From JAGLYP01 sp034659435 (GTDB taxonomy: Bacteria > Patescibacteriota > Patescibacteriia > Patescibacteriales > UBA12075), in contig JAYEHJ010000065.1 of assembly GCA_034659435.1 (NCBI GenBank), positions 1 to 12,262 on the forward strand: a DNA stretch of 12,262 bases, read 5' to 3'. Every line of letters starts with the position of its first letter. Within the stretch, counting starts at the first letter, position 1. Of this stretch, positions 6,008 to 12,262 are shown piece by piece. The position numbers and the translations under genes are program-made. The notes under the pieces were generated by a model that did not search any database, was not told where the DNA came from, and was given only the letters and a program-made list of their open reading frames with translations.

Positions 6008-9000
6008 CTATTTTTTTATTCCAATTACTACTTTTTCAAATCTTACATACGCTCGCTTTGAAAACTTTTCCACCAAACTATAAATTACCGGAATTACGAC
6101 AAGCGTCAAAAAAGTAGAAACCAAAAGGCCGCCAATTACAGCAATCGCCATTGGCCGCATCATCTCCGACCCTTCCTGTCTTGCTAGAGCCATCGGCAAC
6201 ATTCCCAAAACCGTAGTCAAAGAGGTAATCATAATCGGGCGCAGCCTGTCTGTCCCGCCCTCGACCAGAGCATCAAATTTGCTCATTCCGTTTTTACGGA
6301 GTTGATTTACGTAGTCAATAAACACAATCGCGTTGTTTACGACAATGCCGACCAGCATAATTATTCCCATAAACGATGGCAGTGATAAAGTCTGCCCGGT
6401 AATAAAGAGAGCTATCCCCACGCCGATAAACGCCAAGGGGATTTCAAACATCACGATAAAAGGATGAATCAATGATTCAAACTGCGAAGCCATTACCATA
6501 TATACTAATAATACGCCCAACGCCAAAGCAAACGCTAAAATCCTGAATGAATCCTGCATCTGCTCGTATGAACCGCCGTATTCAATAAAATATCCAGATG
6601 GCAGTTTATAGCTACTTAATTTAGCTTCAATATCCTTAACTACGCTTCCGGCATCGCGATTCAATACGCTCGCTGTAACCGCTACCTTCCTCAACTGACT
6701 CTCCCGGTTTATTTTTACCGGGCCAGTCCCCTCAGTAATGGCGGCAATCTGTTTAAGCGGTATTTGGCTTCCTAGCGGAGTTATAATCGTTAAATTCTCC
6801 ACCATTTTTATGTCATTACGGTAAGCTTGGTCATAGCGAACCCTGATATCGATTTCTTCGCCGCCCTCGCGCAATTGCGTTGCAACTACTCCTTGCATGG
6901 AAGTTCTGACTGCCGAACCGATTTGACCGGCTGTCAATCCTAAATAAGAAGCCTTTCCCCTGTCAATATTAATTACCAATTCCGGCTTTCCTTTGTCCAA
7001 AGTGCTATCAACATCACGCAACCCCTCAATATTTTTAATTTTTTCGGTAACCGCGTTGGAGATTTTTTTTAATTCATCAAGGTCTTTCCCAAAAATATTT
7101 ATCTCAACCGGCGAGCTTGCTCCGCCTAATAAAATCTCGGACATATCAACAAAACTAATTTCAAGATTTTTGATTTTAGGCAAATTTTGCCTGAATAAAT
7201 CCTGGATTTCTTTGGCTGAATATTTTCTGTCCTTCTTGTCTTTTAATTTAACAAATATCTGCGCTTCATTGATTCCGGCCGCTCCCAGGCCCAAGGAAAC
7301 GCTTCCATTCCGGCTTGATTCACCCAAACCGACAAAACTGGTAATTGCTTCAACTCCGTCAATATCGATAATATTTTCTTCAATTTGCGCCAACGCGTCA
7401 TTCGTTTCTTCCAGAGAAGTTCCGTTTGGCATTCTCACCCCCATTATCATCATGCCCTGGTCGCTGATTGGCATAAATTCTGTACCGATAAAAGGGATAG
7501 TGGCTAAACTTAAAAAAAATAAAACGATAATGGCAACGATTGCTTTGGCACGATTGTTAAGCGACCAAATAAGGATTCTTTTGTAATAACTCTTTACTGC
7601 TTCAAAATGCTTTAATCCTGAAGCTTGCGCGTATTCGCTTGTATTTTCTCTCTTTTTAAATATTTTAGAAGCAATCATAGGCACCAAAGTCAGAGCGACA
7701 AACAGCGAAGATAATAGCGCGAAAATAATCGTAAAAGACAAACAGCGCGATATCTGGCCAGTAATCCCTGTTCCCAAAGACATTGGTAAAAAAACAACAA
7801 TCGTTGTCATGGTAGAAGCGGCGATTGCCATGCCAACCTCCGAAGCGCCAATTATGGTAGCTTTTTGCCTTTTACCAATTTTTTCCAAATGCCGATAAAT
7901 ATTTTCAATTACCACCACGGAATTATCAATCAACATGCCTATCCCGAGAGATAATCCGCCTAAAGTCATTAAATTCAAAGTATAGCCGATAAGATACAAG
8001 GGGATAAAAGTAGCAATCAACGACAAGGGAATAGCTAGCGCAATCGCGAGCGTGGGCCTAAAATTACGTAAAAATAAATATATGATCAATATCGCCAAAA
8101 GCCCGCCGATCGCTCCGCTTTGAACAACTGAATTGGTGGCCATACGAATCAGCGAACTTTGGTCCATTACTAGATTAATATTTATATCAGAAAAATTTTT
8201 TTTCAACTCAAACAGTTTCTCTTTCACATCCTGAGCGACTTCAAGCGTATTTGATCCGGACTGTTTGTTTATAAGAAGCAAGATACTGTCTTTCTTGTTT
8301 GTGCGGCAATAACTCCGTATTTCCTGGTGGGTATCGATTATTTCCGCGACATCTTTTAAGTATATCGGAGTTTCGCCCCTGACAGCAAGAACGGTATTTT
8401 CTATTTCCGACAAGCCTGAATATTCGCCTTCGGTACGCAAAGAAAACTCCTTCGCGCCTTGCTCTAAAAATCCGCCGGATAAATTTATATTTTCTCCGGC
8501 CAATACTCGCGCTATTTGCGCCTGCGCCAGTCCATACGCTTCCAATTGCGGTTTATTTAGTTTAACCAAAATCTCACGCTCCTGTCCGCCTCGAAGCTGG
8601 ACAGATGCTACACCGTCAACTCTTTCAATTATTTCTTTTACGCTATCTTCGATTGTTTTTCTCAGTTCCAGACTGCCTATACTATCTGAAGTAATACCAT
8701 ATGCCATAATCGGCATCGCTCCCACATCCATCTTAAGAACCATCGGCTGATTGGCATCAGCCGGCAAGCAGTCGACGATTAAACCGATTTTATCCCGTAC
8801 GTCCTGCGCCGCAAAATCCAGATTTGTCCCACTGTTAAACTCAATCATTACAGCTGACATGCTTTCTTGAGAAATCGAACTAACTTTTTTTACGTCTTTT
8901 ACAGTGGCCACGATATCCTCAATCGGTTTAGTGATTATATCCTCAATGTCCTCGCTGCCCACGCCGTTATAAGCTGTAACGACCGACACGACCGGATATT

Positions 9001-9121
9001 CAATATCTGGCAACATATCCAGACCTAGGCGGCTATAAGAAATCAAACCAAAAACCACGATGATCAAAGTTATCATTGTGATAGTGACCGGTTTGTCGAC
9101 TGAAAATTTCGGTAAATTCAT
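6008..9121 (-). CDS. RND-family efflux transporter, inner-membrane permease (AcrB/HAE1-like)
   Basis: This 1037-residue protein has the length and layout of HAE1-type RND pumps, which use the proton gradient to extrude hydrophobic or amphiphilic compounds. It shows the usual N-terminus (KFSVDKPVTITM), TM1 at about 12-30, a first large extracytoplasmic loop (about 40-330), six membrane segments (about 335-490, 525-545), a second large loop (about 550-855) and a final membrane cluster (about 860-1018). TM4 contains GMLIDNSVVVIEN (395-407), with Asp399 at the proton-relay position and Asn400 where AcrB has a second Asp. TM10 has GIVVNNAIVFID (925-936), with Asn where AcrB has its relay Lys. This variant is common outside the gammaproteobacterial pumps. 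It starts 12 nt after the adaptor gene, so the two form a pump pair. No outer-membrane channel gene is in view. Substrates cannot be read from the sequence. Confidence 0.96.
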   Translation of the reverse strand: MNLPKFSVDKPVTITMITLIIVVFGLISYSRLGLDMLPDIEYPVVSVVTAYNGVGSEDIEDIITKPIEDIVATVKDVKKVSSISQESMSAVMIEFNSGTNLDFAAQDVRDKIGLIVDCLPADANQPMVLKMDVGAMPIMAYGITSDSIGSLELRKTIEDSVKEIIERVDGVASVQLRGGQEREILVKLNKPQLEAYGLAQAQIARVLAGENINLSGGFLEQGAKEFSLRTEGEYSGLSEIENTVLAVRGETPIYLKDVAEIIDTHQEIRSYCRTNKKDSILLLINKQSGSNTLEVAQDVKEKLFELKKNFSDININLVMDQSSLIRMATNSVVQSGAIGGLLAILIIYLFLRNFRPTLAIALAIPLSLIATFIPLYLIGYTLNLMTLGGLSLGIGMLIDNSVVVIENIYRHLEKIGKRQKATIIGASEVGMAIAASTMTTIVVFLPMSLGTGITGQISRCLSFTIIFALLSSLFVALTLVPMIASKIFKKRENTSEYAQASGLKHFEAVKSYYKRILIWSLNNRAKAIVAIIVLFFLSLATIPFIGTEFMPISDQGMMIMGVRMPNGTSLEETNDALAQIEENIIDIDGVEAITSFVGLGESSRNGSVSLGLGAAGINEAQIFVKLKDKKDRKYSAKEIQDLFRQNLPKIKNLEISFVDMSEILLGGASSPVEINIFGKDLDELKKISNAVTEKIKNIEGLRDVDSTLDKGKPELVINIDRGKASYLGLTAGQIGSAVRTSMQGVVATQLREGGEEIDIRVRYDQAYRNDIKMVENLTIITPLGSQIPLKQIAAITEGTGPVKINRESQLRKVAVTASVLNRDAGSVVKDIEAKLSSYKLPSGYFIEYGGSYEQMQDSFRILAFALALGVLLVYMVMASQFESLIHPFIVMFEIPLAFIGVGIALFITGQTLSLPSFMGIIMLVGIVVNNAIVFIDYVNQLRKNGMSKFDALVEGGTDRLRPIMITSLTTVLGMLPMALARQEGSEMMRPMAIAVIGGLLVSTFLTLVVIPVIYSLVEKFSKRAYVRFEKVVIGIKK

Positions 9122-9133
9122 ATATAAATTTAA

Positions 9134-11005
9134 TTATTTTATATTAATCTCCTCTCCTTCTGTTAATAGTAAATTACCATTTGCCACTATTTTTTCTCCT
9201 TCAACCACTCCACTTTTTATAAATGCATGGCTCTCGCTTATAGAATCGACATCAACTGTTCTAACTTCTATCTTGCTGCTCTCATTAACCACATAAACCT
9301 TTTTTTGATCATCTAAATCAAATAAAGTTGTTTCAGGTATTGCTAACACGCGTTTTTCATCATCAAATATAATTTTTACTTCCGCGACCATCCCGGCTTT
9401 TATTTTTTTGTCGTTATTTGTTATTTGAATTTTGACAGGATATTTTTTACTCGCTGTATCAGCTGTTAAACCAACATAATACACTATTCCCTGAAAATTT
9501 TCTTCGGGGTAAACAGATAAAAAAACATCAACTTCTTGCCCTTCGTTTATTTTCCCGATATCAAATTCAGTTACGGCCAATTCAATTTTTATGCTATCCG
9601 CATTAACAATGCCGGCCACAGGACTACCAGCCAGCGCCATTTCACCAACTTCAGTCAATCGTTTGTTCAAAATTCCGGAAATTGGCGCGGTTATGACAGT
9701 ATTGCTTAATTGAGCTGACACTAAATCTACCTGAGCTCTGGCTGAACTTATTTGTAATTCTGTTCTTTTCTTTGCGCTTTCTAAATTAGCTTTCGCTGCC
9801 TCCAATTGTTTTGAGTAAATATCCACTTGAGATATTGCCTGTGCCCTTGCTAAAACCAACCCCTGTTTTGTTCTTTCTAAGTTTTTACCAGCAGTATTAT
9901 AACTTGAACTCATATTATCAACAGTATTAGTGTCCGCAAGACCGGCTCCAATAATTGCTTGCTGGCTGGCTTGTAAATTATAAATAGCAGTAGTTACAGC
10001 AACTAAATTATTGTTAACAATGGTTTTTAGGCCAGACAAATCACTTGAACTAAAATTACTTTTAGTTATTGTCTTGTCTAGCATTATAAGCGTTTGATTT
10101 AATGCGTCTTTAGCCAAATTTAATGCTTCGTTTATCTCTTCAGCGGCACTCTCAATTTCTTGGAGCTTTAAATTTACACTTAAAGCGTGATAGTCGGCAT
10201 ATGCATTTTCATAACTACTCCTGGCTTTAAAAAACATGCCCTTTGTATTAGATAAGCTTTGTGTATTCTTTACACCTAAAACACTCTCATAATCATCATT
10301 GCTGGTTTTCTCTCCGGGATCTTCCCCAATTATATCCCCCATAGCTGTCAAGGATGTTTTGATAATAAGCAAATTGCTCTGGAGAGAAACCATCATGTTG
10401 TCATAAGCATTTTTAATTAACTGTTCACTATTATCTCCGGCGTTATTCAGCCCCTTCTCGGCGCCAGCCAGCGCTATTTCCGCGGCTTCAACTGTTAATT
10501 CAGCGTTTTTTACGCTTTCTTCGGTATTAATTTTTATATTTACCAAGTTGCTTTCAGCAGTAACAACCGCCAATTCAGCATTACTTACCTCCTGACTGGC
10601 CGCCGCAATGGTGTTGATCAGTCCGGTTCGCGCGTTATTGTATGATGACAATAAAATAGCATCCTGCTCAATTTGGGCAATTACTTGTCCAGTGTTGACG
10701 CTGCCGCCTTCTTCAATCGAAAAACTGATTAATTTCCCAGACATTTTTGAACTAACCAACACTTCTTCCATGGGCTTTGCTATGCCGGAAACATTAATGT
10801 TTTCCGCAAAATTATGAGAAGAAACAAGCACGACCTCAACCGAAGTTTTTTGCGAATCAGAGTTATTCCCTTCGCTGATTTTATTTTTATTTTTTGTCGC
10901 GAACAAGCTGTTCATTGATATCAGAAGCCCGGACAGCAAAACAGCTACGACCACTGCCATCCTTTTGTTTTTTGTAATATTAATTTTTTTTATCTTTAAT
11001 TTCAT
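9134..11005 (-). CDS. RND periplasmic adaptor (membrane fusion protein) with extended helical insert
   Basis: This 623-residue HlyD/AcrA-type adaptor links an RND permease to an exit path. A single N-terminal membrane anchor lies at about 15-36, with no lipobox seen. The lipoyl half-motifs are at about 81-116 (EVLVSSKMSGKLISF..GG.V..GQVIAQIE) and 436-470 (TVITAPISGIL...VGE.A..GSPV). A beta-barrel at about 471-545 (KIELAVTE.DI..I..GQEV) and a membrane-proximal domain at about 550-620 (AIPETTLFD..) follow. Between the lipoyl halves are some 320 residues, almost all predicted helix and rich in Ala, Glu, Ser and Lys. Most adaptors have 60-150 here and are 350-450 long in total. The ATG at 11005 lies 3 nt after the patatin-like stop, so translation is likely coupled. 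The extra length could form a longer coiled coil or an inserted helical bundle at about 190-375. Confidence 0.92.
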   Translation of the reverse strand: MKLKIKKINITKNKRMAVVVAVLLSGLLISMNSLFATKNKNKISEGNNSDSQKTSVEVVLVSSHNFAENINVSGIAKPMEEVLVSSKMSGKLISFSIEEGGSVNTGQVIAQIEQDAILLSSYNNARTGLINTIAAASQEVSNAELAVVTAESNLVNIKINTEESVKNAELTVEAAEIALAGAEKGLNNAGDNSEQLIKNAYDNMMVSLQSNLLIIKTSLTAMGDIIGEDPGEKTSNDDYESVLGVKNTQSLSNTKGMFFKARSSYENAYADYHALSVNLKLQEIESAAEEINEALNLAKDALNQTLIMLDKTITKSNFSSSDLSGLKTIVNNNLVAVTTAIYNLQASQQAIIGAGLADTNTVDNMSSSYNTAGKNLERTKQGLVLARAQAISQVDIYSKQLEAAKANLESAKKRTELQISSARAQVDLVSAQLSNTVITAPISGILNKRLTEVGEMALAGSPVAGIVNADSIKIELAVTEFDIGKINEGQEVDVFLSVYPEENFQGIVYYVGLTADTASKKYPVKIQITNNDKKIKAGMVAEVKIIFDDEKRVLAIPETTLFDLDDQKKVYVVNESSKIEVRTVDVDSISESHAFIKSGVVEGEKIVANGNLLLTEGEEINIK

Positions 11006-11008
11006 AGT

Positions 11009-11830
11009 TTATATCTTTTCTTTAAATTTAATTAATTCTTTTATTTTAATAATTTTGCTTTCCGCTTCTTCAAATCCTTTTTGATAATACTTATTAATTT
11101 TGTTATTGCTAAAATATCCGACAAATGTCTCCCGCCAATCTCGGAAATTAATCTTTAATCCATTTGATGGAGTAATGATAATATCAGAATTCTTTTCAAT
11201 TATTTGATTTCTGTATTTCAGCGACAAAAGGTAAAGCGACTTTAAAACCGTACTAAAGCGGGTTTTAGTGCTTTCCTTCGCAAACTCCATTTTTAAAGTA
11301 ATACTGACAACTAAACCATCAGGGCCAACTTTACCTCTCGCTATATCAGCAGGATCAGGATTTAAAACTCCGCCATCAATCAACTCATAATCTTTATACT
11401 TAATCGGTTTCCAAATTCCCGGATACGCGCTTGAACCTAAAGGAATCAATAATGGATCACCGTCCTCAAAAATTACTTTTCTCCCTGTTTTGAGATCAAC
11501 CGTTACTATTGATGTTGGAATTTTCAAATATTTAATGTCTATAATATTCTTTTTTTTGATAAATTTTTCCAATACTCTTCTAAAAATTGAATGTCTGGCA
11601 ATATAAAGCCACTTTCTTTTGCGTTTAAATTCTTTCCTAATTTCCTCACTGCTGATACCGGCATTATACAATAAACCAATCACCGAAGCGGCCGAGCAAG
11701 TTACCAGAAAATCTATTGGTATATTATGCTTTTTAAAAGCATCAAGCACTCCCAGGTGGGCAAATGTTTTAGCGCCGCCTCCGCCAAGTGATAAGGCGAT
11801 TAGCGGTCTTTTTTTCTTTTGTTCAGACAT
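11009..11830 (-). CDS. Patatin-like phospholipase family protein with altered nucleophile motif
   Basis: This 273-residue protein has the patatin fold signatures: a glycine-rich oxyanion loop GGGGAKTFAHLGVL (16-29), a nucleophile-elbow position TCSAAS with Ser46, and the catalytic-Asp motif LIDGG (150-154, Asp152). Canonical patatins have GGGxRG...H.GVL and GxSxG. Here the Arg is Lys, the following Gly is Thr, and both Gly residues around the Ser are replaced (Thr and Ala). The Ser-Asp pair survives, so activity is possible but not assured; a lipid-binding or regulatory role is an alternative. There is no signal peptide or membrane segment. The ATG at 11830 leads directly into the domain. A TTG at 11893 would add 21 unlike residues, and it overlaps the glycosyltransferase gene much more. 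The gene overlaps that upstream gene by 31 nt and sits 3 nt before the RND adaptor gene, in one operon. Confidence 0.85.
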   Translation of the reverse strand: MSEQKKKRPLIALSLGGGGAKTFAHLGVLDAFKKHNIPIDFLVTCSAASVIGLLYNAGISSEEIRKEFKRKRKWLYIARHSIFRRVLEKFIKKKNIIDIKYLKIPTSIVTVDLKTGRKVIFEDGDPLLIPLGSSAYPGIWKPIKYKDYELIDGGVLNPDPADIARGKVGPDGLVVSITLKMEFAKESTKTRFSTVLKSLYLLSLKYRNQIIEKNSDIIITPSNGLKINFRDWRETFVGYFSNNKINKYYQKGFEEAESKIIKIKELIKFKEKI

Positions 11831-12262
11831 ACTGTTTTTAATTTTATAAACACTGAAATAAATCCAAAAATTTCTTTTACTAAAAGTATCCAACCGTTTT
11901 TATTTTTATAAAGCTTCGAGATTTGACTAACCCCTTTTGATATCATTTTAATTATTGGAATATTATATTTTTTACAATAATTATTCAAGACTATCTCCAT
12001 ATTATATCCACTCATTAATTTATTGTTAAACGGATCATCCATTGTTTTTTTAAAAATTTCATACGGCATCGCTCTTTCTCCTGTGATTAAAGGTCCAAAT
12101 TTTTTAACAAAAGTATTATGTATTATCCCTCTGTCTCTAATCCCAACAGTCATTAGGCATTCGCCATTCTTTAATGGCTCTAAAAGTTGATTAATATGTT
12201 GATTTGTAAAATTATGCAAATCACCGTCGCAAAAAAATAAAATATCAGTTTGTAAATTTTTT
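11800..12262 (-). CDS. GT-A (family 2-like) glycosyltransferase, N-terminal part outside window
   Basis: The frame is open from the right edge to a stop at 11800, and 153 residues are visible. They begin at the metal-binding motif of a GT-A glycosyltransferase: DILFFCDGDLHNF, where DGD takes the place of the usual DxD/DAD. Downstream features fit GT2-like enzymes that use nucleotide sugars: L..PL..GECLMTVGIRDRG, then LITGERAMP (a common SGxR-type signature), GYNMEIVLN and a tail with an II..ISKGVSQISK pattern. Between a quarter and a half of such a protein is missing, namely the nucleotide-binding N-terminus. A weakly hydrophobic C-terminal stretch (about 121-140 of the visible part) may touch the membrane. 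The TTG at 12219 is an internal Leu codon, not a start. Donor and acceptor are unknown. It is the most upstream gene seen of the patatin-RND operon. Confidence 0.82.
   Translation of the reverse strand, partial: KNLQTDILFFCDGDLHNFTNQHINQLLEPLKNGECLMTVGIRDRGIIHNTFVKKFGPLITGERAMPYEIFKKTMDDPFNNKLMSGYNMEIVLNNYCKKYNIPIIKMISKGVSQISKLYKNKNGWILLVKEIFGFISVFIKLKTVCLNKRKKDR

Noticed and set aside
6993..7586. Plus-strand open frame of 197 codons opposite the RND permease gene
   Set aside because: It has no recognisable motif and the minus frame is an unbroken RND transporter.
11831..11893. TTG start adding 21 residues to the patatin-like protein
   Set aside because: The added residues do not resemble the family N-terminus and would deepen the overlap with the glycosyltransferase gene; the ATG at 11830 leads straight into the Gly-rich loop.
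1..12262. CRISPR arrays, tRNA or rRNA genes, insertion sequences, phage attachment sites
   Set aside because: Reading both strands I saw no regularly spaced repeats, cloverleaf-like sequence, transposase or terminal inverted repeats.

Overview
All genes in this window lie on the minus strand, so transcription runs from high to low coordinates. The DNA is AT-rich, with Lys/Asn/Ile-rich proteins, short intergenic gaps and several starts without a clear Shine-Dalgarno (SD). A TGA codon ends the response regulator and no gene has an in-frame TGA, which fits the standard bacterial code. The gene content is a 7TM-type sensor kinase, a Cache-domain protein, an RND pump with an over-long adaptor and no outer-membrane factor in view, and a pyruvoyl histidine-decarboxylase homologue. 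This suits an uncultured, probably environmental bacterium, possibly of the candidate-phyla type. The taxon cannot be fixed from the sequence alone.

Right block (12262 to 6008): the C-terminal part of a GT-A (family 2-like) glycosyltransferase, a patatin-like protein with a degenerate active site, an RND membrane-fusion (adaptor) protein with an unusually long helical insert, and an RND (AcrB/HAE1-like) transporter. The gaps are a 31-nt overlap, 3 nt and 12 nt, so these form one operon whose promoter lies outside the window.

Middle block (6007 to 5062): an intergenic region with a long-spaced inverted repeat and a good extended -10 promoter, then a single-gene unit encoding an OmpR/PhoB-type response regulator, closed by a strong intrinsic terminator.

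Left block (about 5030 to 1): an extended -10 promoter and a roughly 130-nt leader with two mini-ORFs and tandem SD sequences. A tight operon follows: a GNAT-like acetyltransferase, a homologue of pyruvoyl-dependent histidine decarboxylase, a 7TM-GAF histidine kinase (overlapping the decarboxylase by 14 nt), and a large two-Cache membrane sensor protein that runs off the left edge.

The most interesting unit is this last operon. It places an amine-forming decarboxylase and a possible amine-acylating enzyme in the same transcript as two membrane sensor proteins. A reasonable but unproven reading is a small-molecule (histamine-like or N-acyl-amine) production and sensing module. The response regulator next to it is the obvious candidate output.
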